A stretch of DNA of 64,000 nt from Phragmitibacter sp965284365 (lineage in GTDB: Bacteria; Verrucomicrobiota; Verrucomicrobiia; Verrucomicrobiales; Verrucomicrobiaceae). The number at the start of each line of letters is the position of its first letter. The stretch's first letter is position 1. A program made the translations under genes and the position numbers. The stretch lies in the NCBI GenBank assembly GCA_965284365.1, contig OZ260079.1, forward strand, positions 5,704,001 to 5,768,000, in the 5' to 3' direction. Positions 17,291-26,548 of the stretch are shown here, piece by piece. The notes under the pieces were generated by a model. It did not search any database and was not told where the DNA came from. It was given only the letters and a program-made list of their open reading frames with translations.

Positions 17291-18691
17291 ATGAGTTCCT
17301 TTTATAGTGACAGTACAATCCGGCAACGCCTCATGGAGTTTCTCGGCGGCGAGGCCCTGGAGCAAGCGACCTCTGTCTACATCACCAAGACTGACGACTG
17401 CGCTTATGACCCCCGTGAGCTGAGATTGCCCTCAGAGTTGGATTGGTACCTGCACAGGGAGTTGGACATCGCACGTTCACTCGCAGACACGTCGTATGTC
17501 CTGCTGCATATGGACGTCGAGTACGTGAACTTCGACTCGCCGTCCGAAGCCTACAAGGACCCGCAGCGCGCTTTCGAACTGCAACAGCCCGTCATCAATA
17601 CCATCGAGTCCCTGCTGCTTTCCTGGGGCATTCGGCCGCTGCACATCATCACCGGACAGGGGCACCACTTCGCCTGGAAGATTCACCGCGACTCGGATGT
17701 GGCCAAACAAATCCTCGCGTTGAACCCCGCACCGGAGTTGCTGGAGCTCTGCAGTCAGCGTGTGCCGTCACTTTTCCAGAAGGACATCACCTCGGACATG
17801 CAGCAGATGTTTAATGGCATCGCGCTTCTCATGGAATACACAGCGCACCGCATCAAAGAGATCTCCGCCGCGAAATGTGAGCTACCCGTGGAGATCACCG
17901 CCGTGCATGTCGGCGCGGGAAGGACAGGTGCCAGGGAAATCGTGTCCGTGGATATTTCGGAATACGGCGACCCGCTGCACACCCGCATGATCCGCATGCC
18001 TTTCACGAACTACCTGAAGCCAAAGCTGACACGGCTGGCAGACGAAATGAACCTGGAGGGCACCTCCCCCGCCCTGCGCGCCATCCCGTTGCATGAGATG
18101 GATGTGATGGGCGCCCTGGAAGTGCGGCGGCAGGAAAATGCCGTGAAGGAACTGGCCAGCCGCGCCTGTGTGCGCATTCCGGAGCAACCTCAAGGCACCG
18201 CGAAACTGCTGGAGGAATACAAGCTCTCCCGGCTACGCCATTTTCATCAATACTTCTTTAGCAAGCAGCACGAACCGCCGGAGCGTTGGGCAGAGACCTA
18301 TGACCGCGCTGACATGGGAAACGTGGCCCGCTGTGTGCGGCACATCATCGACGATCCCAACGATCTCCTCCTGAAACCCGCGGGCATGCAGATGGTGACC
18401 CGCAGCCTCATGGCGGAGGACTGGCATCCCCGGGATATCGCAGGGTTCATCCGCTCCAAGTTTGAGAACCCCGTGCACGGCTGGGGCATTGATTGGAAGA
18501 ACTATGAGGCGGGCACTCGCGCCGACTTTTATGTGAGAATCTTCAGCGGTTTATACGAGACCGGGATTGACCGTCTCGTCGATTTTAATTGTGTCTCCAC
18601 GAAGGAAAAGGGCTTCTGCAGCCATCCGGCCGACGCGGGAGCCTGCATGGGGCCTGCCTGTGAGAAACTCCAAAACCGACAATGCCGATGA
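17291..18691 (+). CDS. Archaeo-eukaryotic-primase-like protein (tentative) with C-terminal Cys cluster
   Basis: No family is certain for this 466-residue protein. Three features in order match the primase/PrimPol (AEP) catalytic core. The acidic strand VLLHMDVEY (Asp75, Glu77) resembles motif I. HIITGQGHHFAWKI (about 118-131) resembles the Gly-x-Gly-x-His of motif II. SVDISEYGDP followed by RMIRMPFTNYLKP (about 219-242) resembles motif III and the adjacent Arg/Pro nucleotide-binding strand. The C-terminus has four Cys and one His in a 30-residue stretch (NCVSTKEKGFC, then GACMGPAC), probably a metal or Fe-S site. Its stop overlaps the start of the TIM-barrel gene at 18682, so the two are translated from one message. 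No helicase or phage gene is adjacent, so a chromosomal or repair-like role is possible. The assignment is an inference from motifs. Confidence 0.5.
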   Translation: MSSFYSDSTIRQRLMEFLGGEALEQATSVYITKTDDCAYDPRELRLPSELDWYLHRELDIARSLADTSYVLLHMDVEYVNFDSPSEAYKDPQRAFELQQPVINTIESLLLSWGIRPLHIITGQGHHFAWKIHRDSDVAKQILALNPAPELLELCSQRVPSLFQKDITSDMQQMFNGIALLMEYTAHRIKEISAAKCELPVEITAVHVGAGRTGAREIVSVDISEYGDPLHTRMIRMPFTNYLKPKLTRLADEMNLEGTSPALRAIPLHEMDVMGALEVRRQENAVKELASRACVRIPEQPQGTAKLLEEYKLSRLRHFHQYFFSKQHEPPERWAETYDRADMGNVARCVRHIIDDPNDLLLKPAGMQMVTRSLMAEDWHPRDIAGFIRSKFENPVHGWGIDWKNYEAGTRADFYVRIFSGLYETGIDRLVDFNCVSTKEKGFCSHPADAGACMGPACEKLQNRQCR

Positions 18692-19557
18692 GCGCGAATC
18701 CTTCTCCCTGGCCCATTGGCCTGTCCACCGGCTGCTTCTACAAACGCAGCATCTTCGACATCCTGGATGATGTCAGGAAGAGCGACTTCCGCACCATTGA
18801 AGTCTGCTCCTTTCCCGCGCATCTGGACTATCACAACTCCGATGCCGTGCAGCGTGCCGGTGACCAGATGCGGGATCTGGGACTACGCCCCTATTCCTTT
18901 CACGCGCCCTTCGCGGACCATATTGATATCACTTCCTTCAATCCCCAGATCCGGGAAGCCGCAGTGCAGGAGTTGCTGGTCGCCTCACGGGCTGCGGCCA
19001 GGATGAACGTCGAGCACCTCGTCTTGCACCCCGGACCGGAGCGCGCCGGCAAACCACCCTCGCATGAATTCCTGGAACACGTCCACTTCGCTGCAGAAGC
19101 GCTGAATCGCGTGGCAGCGGAGTGTTGCAGGCTGAACGTGCAACTCCTGCTGGAGAACATGCTGCCCCATCTGCTCTTCGGCCACATCGGTGACATGATG
19201 CACTTGTTAGGTTCCATCCATGAATGCGCCATGGGGGTATGTGTCGATACCGGCCATGCGCTGCTCGCGGGGGAACTCGGCAATGTCATTCCGAAGTTCT
19301 CCGGTCACCTGAAGATGCTGCATGTGAATGACAATCGCCGGAACTACGATTCCCACCTGCCTCCCGGCGAAGGCGATATCGACTGGGGCTGGCTGCTCTA
19401 TGAACTGAAGGTGCATCATTTCCAGGGAGCACTCATCCTGGAGCTCGCAGGCCATGAGGGCGAACCCATCCCCGAGACCATGGCCCGAGCCCAGCGCGCG
19501 CGCGACTATCTCATCAGCAAGCTGCCACCATTTGAAACGGTGGCGGCGGCGGCGTGA
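18682..19557 (+). CDS. Xylose-isomerase-like TIM-barrel protein (AP endonuclease 2 / sugar epimerase family)
   Basis: This 291-residue protein begins MPMSANPSPWPIGLSTGCFY and overlaps the preceding gene by 10 bases. The TIM-barrel metal-site residues can be followed strand by strand: SFHAPFAD, LVLHPGP, LLLENM (Glu), CVDTGHALLAGE (Asp and His), MLHVNDN (His), EGDIDW and LILELAG (Glu). This superfamily contains both endonuclease IV and sugar isomerases or epimerases. The sequence alone does not separate them. The tight coupling to a primase-like gene makes a nucleic-acid role worth considering, but that is guilt by association only. Confidence 0.8.
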   Translation: MPMSANPSPWPIGLSTGCFYKRSIFDILDDVRKSDFRTIEVCSFPAHLDYHNSDAVQRAGDQMRDLGLRPYSFHAPFADHIDITSFNPQIREAAVQELLVASRAAARMNVEHLVLHPGPERAGKPPSHEFLEHVHFAAEALNRVAAECCRLNVQLLLENMLPHLLFGHIGDMMHLLGSIHECAMGVCVDTGHALLAGELGNVIPKFSGHLKMLHVNDNRRNYDSHLPPGEGDIDWGWLLYELKVHHFQGALILELAGHEGEPIPETMARAQRARDYLISKLPPFETVAAAA

Positions 19558-19823
19558 CTTTGATAATTAATCAATTTTAGGCTTCAAGACTTCCGTTTCT
19601 ATCTCGCGGACAGTGTCGGGGAAGAGAGACAAGGAACCTGCTCGCAAAGTCAGCTGCCAAAGCCGTGTCAAGCCACAGCACTCCAAGACGCTTCGACTCG
19701 CAATTGACAGAGGCGAAGGCAAAGCCGTTTGGAGTGCTTCGGGTTCGCTTCGCGGCTACGCAGGACGGAGCTTTGTTAGTATGACGTGATAAAGGCGATC
19801 AAGCCTCGGCCCCACCAGTGCAT
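19558..19823. repeat. Intergenic region with a degraded REP-like palindrome
   Basis: A REP-like segment in minus orientation (TGCCAAAGCCGTGTCAAGCC, from 19655) ends in ACTCCAAG like the intact REPs near 39.4 and 57 kb. A perfect 9-bp inverted repeat, GCACTCCAA (19678-19686) and TTGGAGTGC (19729-19737), forms the core. No gene was recognised in this stretch. Confidence 0.5.
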
Positions 19824-19853
19824 CAAAAAAATGGGCCGCCGAGGCGACCCATT
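19824..19853 (-). terminator. Rho-independent terminator of the 46-residue protein gene / treS direction
   Basis: Read on the minus strand, ATGGGTCGCC-tcgg-CGGCCCAT (one mismatch) is followed by a run of seven T. It lies just downstream of the small leftward gene at 19899-20039 and is likely the end of the treS transcript. Confidence 0.8.
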
Positions 19854-19898
19854 TGTTCCATCGTTAAATGGAAAACTTTTCCCACTGTGGCTTGCGGT

Positions 19899-20039
19899 CT
19901 AGGTACAACCGCGCAGCAGGAACAAGATCAACAGCACAGGAATCGGGATACCAATGAGCCAGAGAAGAACCCAGCCCACCTTGCCGCTCTGCAGCTTCTC
20001 CACTGCTGCTTCCTTGAGGAAATCGAGGTTATTTTTCAT
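19899..20039 (-). CDS. 46-residue small membrane protein
   Basis: A complete short ORF reads MKNNLDFLKEAAVEKL, a polar linker QSGKVG, then a single hydrophobic helix (WVLLWLIGIPIPVLLILFL) and the end LRGCT. The order amphipathic N-terminal helix, QSGKVGW, then membrane helix with a basic-Cys end is too orderly for chance. It lies 74 bases downstream of treS on the same strand and directly before a strong terminator. It is too short for usual gene callers. No function is known to me. Confidence 0.65.
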   Translation of the reverse strand: MKNNLDFLKEAAVEKLQSGKVGWVLLWLIGIPIPVLLILFLLRGCT

Positions 20040-20113
20040 ACTACTGAATCGCGGTAAAACTCATTGGCGGATGTTGCCTGTCAGGCTATTTCGGATAGCC
20101 AGCATCAGCCACA

Positions 20114-23100
20114 TCATTCCTCCACCGCTGGCGCCACCTCATCCTTGCGCACCTTGTCCAGCAAACGACGCACTGCGCCAATCGGCACGCTGGCAAAGTC
20201 CGGACGGTAGCTCAGCTCATAGCCGATCTCATAGACGGCCTTGTCCAGGATGAAGGCCTCCAGCAGCAGTTTGCGGTCTTCTTCATCGGCTGGAAGGAAA
20301 ATGGCATCCGCCGTGGCCTTGTAATATTCATCCAGGAAAGCCTGGCACATCGCTTCCGTCCAGCGTCGTGCATAGGATTCGAGGAATGCCGCATCGTCTT
20401 CCCGTTCCTTTCGCAAACCCGTGGCAGCCGCATAATCAAAGGAGCGCAGCATGCCGGCCACATCCCGCAAGGGCGAGCGCTTCAGGCGGCGTTCACCAAT
20501 GGAGGATTTCGGCTCACCTTCAAAGTCGATAACCACGAAGTCCTTACCCGTATTCAGCACTTGCCCGAGGTGATAGTCGCCATGAATGCGAATTTTCTCC
20601 GCCACGATCTTGCGTTTCACGAATCGGGAGAACGCATTCAAAAGCTCATCCCGTGATTCGAGAATGGTGGTCGCATCCTGCCGCACCGACTCCGGCAGCG
20701 CGCCTGAGGCGAGTTGATGTTTCAGATCCCGCAGGATGCGGCCCGCCGAACCACGCATACCTTGATACAGTGAGCGCTGATAGAGCGTGCCAAACGGCTC
20801 CGGCGCGAAGTCTGGATTCGTATCACCCGCTTTCAGCAGCGTGAGATGCATCTGCGCCGTGATATTCGCGAGCTGCTGCACGCGTGGCAGGAAAGTGCCA
20901 CCGATGAGATCTTCAATGGGCGCATCCTGAATCGCCGGGCTGCGCGCTTCCAGCACGCGATCATAAAATTGCTCGACCTCGTGCAGGGCAAAGTCCCAGC
21001 CTGTGCCTTGATTCTGGCTGAAGCCACAGAGCATGGCCATCGCCCCTTCACCCGAGGGATCCGTCAGCGTAAGGGAGCCTGCAAAGCCGGGTACATGATC
21101 GAACCCGCCTGTTTCGCGCAAGGCCTGCGTCATTTCCAGATCCGGATGAAGCCCTGTTTCGAACTTGCGGAAGAACTTCAGGAAAAGCGCATTGCCATAC
21201 AGCACCGAGGTATTGGACTGCTCCAGACTGATCACCTTTGATTGCTTCTGCGCCCGCTTCAGCGTGGCGGCATCCAGGTCCTTGCCCGCAGTGCCGGTGA
21301 GGCGCACCGTGCCCTTCTGCTTCACAGAGCCCGTGATGAGGCGCAGCAGCCCGCTGCGGAATTCACTGAGATAGAAAGCATCCGCCAGGAAGCGGTCATC
21401 ACTGAACCAGGCAATGACGGAGTGCGGCGAGTTCGCGCTCAGTTGGCGCGCCTTGTCCCCTGCCATGATGGCCAGCGGCAGCAGGTAACGCTCCGGCATG
21501 CCCTCGGTAAAAATGACTTCCAGCACCAGCACATTCACAGACGCCGGTTCCATGGGCACCTGATGCACGACCTTCATTTCCCGCACCTGTTTATCCTTCC
21601 CACCAAACCAGCGGCATTGGGGAAGGTAGGCAGGCAGTATCTTATTCTCTAGCTCACGAATGAGCGCGGGCTTCCACTCGGGCTCGGATTTAAGCTTGGG
21701 TGGACTCCAGTCGGGCAGTCCTGTTTGTGTCGGTGTGGCTTTCTGAATGCGGAACCAGCAGAAACCATGCGGCCCCAGGGCCAGCGGCATCGGCGTCTGG
21801 CGGATCTCAGGGAACCGCGTATGGCCAAACATCTCCTGCGGCACCATGCCCGCGTATTTCGAAAGGTTCAATTCCACAAACTGCGTGAAGCGGGAAAGAT
21901 TCGCAGCCACGAGCACGATGTCACCCTCATGCTCACGCACAAACGCCAGCACCTTGGCATTGTCCGGATGAAGGAACTCCAGAGTACCGTGCGAAAAAGC
22001 GGTGGACTGCTTCCTCACACCTAACATGCGACGCATCCACCAGAAGAGCGAAGACAAATTCCCCTGCTGGTTTTCCACATTCACGGACTCATAGTGATAC
22101 TCTGGATCAATGATGATCGGCAGGAAAAGCTGCTGCGGATTACAGCGCGAGAAGCCCGCATTACGGTCCGCATTCCACTGCATGGGCGTACGTACGCCAT
22201 TACGGTCACCGAGATAAAAGTTATCGCCCATGCCGATCTCATCACCATAATAGATAATAGGCGTGCCGGGCAGCGAGAACAGCAGTGAATTAAGCAGCTC
22301 GATCTTGCGGCGGTTGTTGCCTAACAAAGGAGCGAGACGGCGGCGAATGCCAAGATTGATGCGAGCCTTGGGATCCTTTGCGTAAACGCGGTACATGTAG
22401 TCGCGCTCCTCATCGGTGACCATCTCTAACGTGAGTTCGTCGTGGTTCCGCAGGAAGATGGCCCACTGGCATCCCTCCGGAATATCTGGCGTCTGATCCA
22501 TGATGTCGATAATGGGGAAGCGATCCTCCATCTGGAGCGACATGAACATGCGTGGCATCAGGGGAAAGTGGAATTCCATGTGGCATTCATCCCCCGCCCC
22601 GAAGTACTGCACCGCATCCTCCGGCCATTGATTGGCCTCGGCGAGGAGCATGCGGCCCGGGAATTTCGTATCGACATGATTGCGCAGTTTGCGAAGGAAC
22701 TCGTGCGTCTCTCCCAGGTTTTCGCAGTTGGTGCCTTCCCGTTCATAGAGATAGGGTACTGCATCCAAACGCACGCCATCCACACCCATGGCCAGCCAGT
22801 AGTCGATGACTTCCAGAAGCGCATCATGCACCGCCGGGTTGTCGAAGTTCAAATCCGGCTGGTGTGAGTAAAAGCGGTGCCAGAAGTAAGCTTTCGCGAT
22901 GGGATCCCACGTCCAGTTGGAAGTCTCAAAGTCTTTGAAGATGATGCGGGCCTCTTTGTATTTCTTCGGGTTGTCCGACCACACGTAGAAGTCACGCTCC
23001 GGAGATCCAGCGGGGGCGTGGCGGGCCTTTTGAAACCAGGCATTCTGGTCGGAAGTATGGTTCAGCACCAGTTCAGTGACGACCCTCAGCCCACGGGCAT

Positions 23101-23380
23101 GTGCTTCCTCCAACAAACTCCGGAAGTCATCGAGCGTCCCATAAGAGGGATTGATCTCATGGTAGTTGGCGATGTCATAGCCGTCATCCCTCAAGGGCGA
23201 GGGATAAAAGGGCAGCACCCAAATTGCTGTGACACCCAGATCGACCAGATAATCGAGCCTCTGAATCAGGCCCCGGAAATCACCGATGCCGTCTCCATCG
23301 CTATCCTGAAAGGTTTTGATGTGGAGTTGATAAATGACGGCATCTTTATACCAGATGGGAGAAGAGGACGGGGCGCTCAT
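20114..23380 (-). CDS. treS: Trehalose synthase / maltokinase fusion (GH13_16 plus aminoglycoside-phosphotransferase fold)
   Basis: This 1088-residue two-domain enzyme has an N-terminal GH13 domain (about 1-550) with VLNHTSD, the nucleophile region GVDGVRLDAVPYL (Asp near 202), the acid/base region LLAEANQWPED (Glu near 244) and LRNHDE (near 311), the exact pattern of TreS, which interconverts maltose and trehalose. The C-terminal part (about 580-1088) is a maltokinase (Pep2/Mak) with IHGDYHLGQVL (catalytic loop near 931) and VIDFEGEP, which phosphorylates maltose to maltose 1-phosphate. Natural TreS-Mak fusions are known and feed GlgE-dependent alpha-glucan synthesis. glgE is not in this window. 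The gene is divergent from treY. Confidence 0.95.
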   Translation of the reverse strand: MSAPSSSPIWYKDAVIYQLHIKTFQDSDGDGIGDFRGLIQRLDYLVDLGVTAIWVLPFYPSPLRDDGYDIANYHEINPSYGTLDDFRSLLEEAHARGLRVVTELVLNHTSDQNAWFQKARHAPAGSPERDFYVWSDNPKKYKEARIIFKDFETSNWTWDPIAKAYFWHRFYSHQPDLNFDNPAVHDALLEVIDYWLAMGVDGVRLDAVPYLYEREGTNCENLGETHEFLRKLRNHVDTKFPGRMLLAEANQWPEDAVQYFGAGDECHMEFHFPLMPRMFMSLQMEDRFPIIDIMDQTPDIPEGCQWAIFLRNHDELTLEMVTDEERDYMYRVYAKDPKARINLGIRRRLAPLLGNNRRKIELLNSLLFSLPGTPIIYYGDEIGMGDNFYLGDRNGVRTPMQWNADRNAGFSRCNPQQLFLPIIIDPEYHYESVNVENQQGNLSSLFWWMRRMLGVRKQSTAFSHGTLEFLHPDNAKVLAFVREHEGDIVLVAANLSRFTQFVELNLSKYAGMVPQEMFGHTRFPEIRQTPMPLALGPHGFCWFRIQKATPTQTGLPDWSPPKLKSEPEWKPALIRELENKILPAYLPQCRWFGGKDKQVREMKVVHQVPMEPASVNVLVLEVIFTEGMPERYLLPLAIMAGDKARQLSANSPHSVIAWFSDDRFLADAFYLSEFRSGLLRLITGSVKQKGTVRLTGTAGKDLDAATLKRAQKQSKVISLEQSNTSVLYGNALFLKFFRKFETGLHPDLEMTQALRETGGFDHVPGFAGSLTLTDPSGEGAMAMLCGFSQNQGTGWDFALHEVEQFYDRVLEARSPAIQDAPIEDLIGGTFLPRVQQLANITAQMHLTLLKAGDTNPDFAPEPFGTLYQRSLYQGMRGSAGRILRDLKHQLASGALPESVRQDATTILESRDELLNAFSRFVKRKIVAEKIRIHGDYHLGQVLNTGKDFVVIDFEGEPKSSIGERRLKRSPLRDVAGMLRSFDYAAATGLRKEREDDAAFLESYARRWTEAMCQAFLDEYYKATADAIFLPADEEDRKLLLEAFILDKAVYEIGYELSYRPDFASVPIGAVRRLLDKVRKDEVAPAVEE

Positions 23381-23706
23381 GGGAAGGATTGATGGGAACG
23401 AAAGTGTTTACCTGTGCATTCTATCGGCAGGCATGGGAAGCATCATACACGCAAATGGGTCCCCATTTGCGAAGGTGGGGGCGGGCCGTCCATTGCCGGA
23501 TGCGGTTTGGATGCCCCGAAACGAAGACTCAAATCAGATTCAGTAGAAAACAGAAAAGTGGATGGCATCTGCCAGCGGCTAACAACAATGACCTTACCGA
23601 GTAACGCGAACATGGAATGGGAAGAAACTTTCCATGCATTCGCCTCTGCGTCTTCCACTGGCTGCATCCGGCAACTCGAACCCATTTCCTTCAGTCCCTC
23701 GAAAGT
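23381..23706. promoter_or_regulatory. Divergent promoter region between treS and treY
   Basis: These 326 bases between the two divergent start codons must hold both promoters. I could not pick out a convincing -35/-10 pair or operator by eye. A frame upstream of the treY ATG stays open (from 23617) but lacks conserved residues. Confidence 0.4.
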
Positions 23707-26484
23707 ATGACCTCCCTTCCCCGAGCCACCTACCGCTGGCAGTTTCACAAAGGCTTTACCTTCAATCACGCTCGTGAACTGGTGCCCTATTTGCACAGTC
23801 TCGGCGTCAGCCATGTCTATGCATCGCCCTTTTTCCGCGCCAGCCCGGGCAGCACGCATGGGTATGACGTGTGCGACCATAATGAACTCAATCCTGAAGT
23901 CGGCACGCGTGAGGAATTCGATGCACTCGTTGCGGAACTGCACCGCCACCAAATGGGATTGATCGTGGATTTTGTGCCAAACCACATGGGCATCAGCGAG
24001 CCGGACAATCACTGGTGGATGGATGTGCTCGAAAATGGCCCGGCATCCCCGTTCGCGCCATTTTTCGATATCGAATGGCACCCGCTAAAAAGGGCATTGG
24101 AGAACAAGGTTTTGCTCCCAATTCTGGGAGATCAGTATGGCAAGGTGCTGGACTCCGGTGCCTTCAAGCTAAAGCTGGAAGAGGGCGCTTTCACCGTCGA
24201 GAGCCCTGGTGCCAGGCTCCCGCTCGCACCGCGCAGCACACGGCCCATCCTGCACCGTGCCACGGAGCTGTTGGAGACGCCTTCAGACGAACTGCTGAGC
24301 ATCATCACCGCACTGGATCACCTGCCTGCCCGTGTGGAAACGGATGCAGGGAAGATGGCAGAACGGGTGCGGGAGAAGCGCATTGTGCGCGAGCGTTTGA
24401 AGCGGCTTTGTGAAACCGATTCTGCAGTGAAAGACGCCCTGGGTAAAGCCATCGCGGACTGGCAAAATGCGGATGACCCGGAAAGTCTGAATCGGTTGGA
24501 TACGCTGCTGTCGGATCAGCCTTATCGTTTGAGTTATTGGCGGGTTGCGGCCGAAGAGATCAACTACCGGCGCTTCTTCGACGTGAACACCTTGGCGGCG
24601 ATCCGGGTGGAATTGCCCGAGGTCTTCGATGCCACCCATGTACTGCTGCTGGAGCTATTGAGTTGTGGCGCGGTGGACGGCGTGCGCATTGACCACATCG
24701 ACGGCCTCGCCAAACCGGGCCTGTATCTCGAACAACTGCGCGCACGCATGAAGGAATGTCTGGGCGATCGTGGACCCGGCTGGCTCCTGGTCGAGAAGAT
24801 TCTCGGGCCGCATGAGGAGCTTCGGAAGAGCTGGCCCGTGGATGGTACCACGGGTTATGAGTTCGGCAGCGAGATCACGAATTTGCTGGTCAAGCGCTCC
24901 AGCGAGCGCGCCATGACGCAGACTTATGAGCGCTTCATCGAAGACCGGGTGGACTACAAGGAAACGGTCTATCAAAGCAAGCGCATGATCATGCAGGTCA
25001 CCATGGCCAGTGAGGCCAATGTGCTCGGCGTGCTCCTGAGTCGGCTGGCGGAAAGCCATCGCTGGTATCGCGACTTTACGGTCAATGCGCTGACCACCGC
25101 TATCCGCGAAGTCATCGCCTGTTTCCCCGTCTACCGTACTTATATGGATGCGGGTGCCACGCCTGAGCCCGACGATGTCACCGTCACCACTCAGGCCATC
25201 GCACTGGCGCGGCGCAAGAACCCTGCACTGGAGCACTCGGTGTTCGATTTCATCCGCTTCATCCTCCTGCCCCCGGCTGAGGAGACGCACAAAGTGGACG
25301 AGGAGTTGCGGCAATTCTTCGTCCAGAAGTTCCAACAATGCACCGGGCCGATTACGGCAAAGGGCGTGGAGGATACCTCCTTCTATGTCTTCAATCGTCT
25401 GGTCGCTTTAAATGAAGTGGGCGGTCACCCTGGAACATTCGGCGCCCCGGCAGATGCTTTCCATCATGCCTGCAAACGGCGCCTCGCCTCCTGGCCGCAG
25501 GCCATGCTGGCAACTTCCACGCATGATACCAAACGCTCCGAGGACGTTCGCATGCGTCTTGTTGCCCTCAGCGAAATCCCACAGGAATGGCAGCAATCCG
25601 TGCGCCGCTGGCGGAATATGAACCGTAGCGCCAAGCGTGTGGTGGAAGGCTCGCCCGCGCCTGACGCGAATGAAGAGTATCTTATCTACCAGACCATCCT
25701 TGGCTCCTGGCCTCTCACACCGATGAATGATGAGGAGCGTGATGTCTATATCAAGAGGCTACAAGCTTACATGACCAAGGCCTTGCATGAGGCCAAGGTG
25801 AACAGCAGTTGGATTGACCCGCATACCGCCTGGGATCAGGCCGTTTGTGACTTCATCGAGCGCATCCTCACTCCGGCAAAGAAGAATCGTTTCCCCGATG
25901 CCATGAGGCCCCTGGCGGAAGTGATCGCCCGCCTCGGCATGGTGAACTCACTGGCGCAGACCGTATTAAAACTCACCGTCCCCGGCGTGCCGGACTTTTA
26001 TCAGGGAACGGAGATGTGGGACTTCAGTCTGGTGGATCCCGACAACCGCCGCCCCGTCGACTATGAGGCCCGTCGCACCGCGCTGTCGTCGCTGACAGAT
26101 GTTGAGCCAGCGTCACTCATGGAACAATGGAGAGATGGCCGCATCAAATTGTTAGTCATCCAGAAGCTCTTGGAGCTGCGCAACCGCATGCCTGCCTTGT
26201 TCGCGGAAGGAAGCTATGAACCCGTCGGGATTGATGGTGACAAGTCTGAGCAATGCCTTGCCTTCGAACGAAGCGTCAATGGGACTACTCTGCTTGTGGC
26301 TGTCCCGAAACAGACTGCGTCTCAGGGCTTCCCACCTATTGGTGAATGTTGGGGCCAATCTACCCTCCTCAGTGCGCGCGACGGAGGAAAGTGGCGTAAC
26401 ATTATCACAGGGGAAGTTATTGAAAACCTAAGTCTTGCTGAGGTTTTCCGCACTATTCCGGTCGCCGCCCTGATAGCCGAATAA
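23707..26484 (+). CDS. treY: Malto-oligosyltrehalose synthase
   Basis: The ATG at 23707 (MTSLPRATYRWQF) gives 925 residues. The frame extends 30 codons upstream, but TYRWQF is the known N-terminus of this family. GH13-type motifs are GSTHGYDVCDHNELNPE, LIVDFVPNHMGI (near 86-97), GVRIDHIDGLAKPG (nucleophile, near 323-336), LLVEKILGPHE (near 361) and STHDTKRSEDVR (near 604). These are diagnostic of TreY, which converts the reducing end of malto-oligosaccharides to a trehalosyl unit. TreZ, the partner that releases trehalose, is not in this window. With the divergent TreS-Mak gene it marks a trehalose/alpha-glucan locus. Confidence 0.95.
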   Translation: MTSLPRATYRWQFHKGFTFNHARELVPYLHSLGVSHVYASPFFRASPGSTHGYDVCDHNELNPEVGTREEFDALVAELHRHQMGLIVDFVPNHMGISEPDNHWWMDVLENGPASPFAPFFDIEWHPLKRALENKVLLPILGDQYGKVLDSGAFKLKLEEGAFTVESPGARLPLAPRSTRPILHRATELLETPSDELLSIITALDHLPARVETDAGKMAERVREKRIVRERLKRLCETDSAVKDALGKAIADWQNADDPESLNRLDTLLSDQPYRLSYWRVAAEEINYRRFFDVNTLAAIRVELPEVFDATHVLLLELLSCGAVDGVRIDHIDGLAKPGLYLEQLRARMKECLGDRGPGWLLVEKILGPHEELRKSWPVDGTTGYEFGSEITNLLVKRSSERAMTQTYERFIEDRVDYKETVYQSKRMIMQVTMASEANVLGVLLSRLAESHRWYRDFTVNALTTAIREVIACFPVYRTYMDAGATPEPDDVTVTTQAIALARRKNPALEHSVFDFIRFILLPPAEETHKVDEELRQFFVQKFQQCTGPITAKGVEDTSFYVFNRLVALNEVGGHPGTFGAPADAFHHACKRRLASWPQAMLATSTHDTKRSEDVRMRLVALSEIPQEWQQSVRRWRNMNRSAKRVVEGSPAPDANEEYLIYQTILGSWPLTPMNDEERDVYIKRLQAYMTKALHEAKVNSSWIDPHTAWDQAVCDFIERILTPAKKNRFPDAMRPLAEVIARLGMVNSLAQTVLKLTVPGVPDFYQGTEMWDFSLVDPDNRRPVDYEARRTALSSLTDVEPASLMEQWRDGRIKLLVIQKLLELRNRMPALFAEGSYEPVGIDGDKSEQCLAFERSVNGTTLLVAVPKQTASQGFPPIGECWGQSTLLSARDGGKWRNIITGEVIENLSLAEVFRTIPVAALIAE

Positions 26485-26548
26485 GGGTGGAGAACTATTT
26501 TTTGTCTATCGTGCAAACCATGGGTGCAACCCCTGGCGATTCAGTTAT

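Noticed and set aside
19818..20057. 79-codon plus-strand frame near treS
   Set aside because: It is antisense to the 46-residue membrane protein and its terminator; Gln/Asn/Pro-rich with no pattern.
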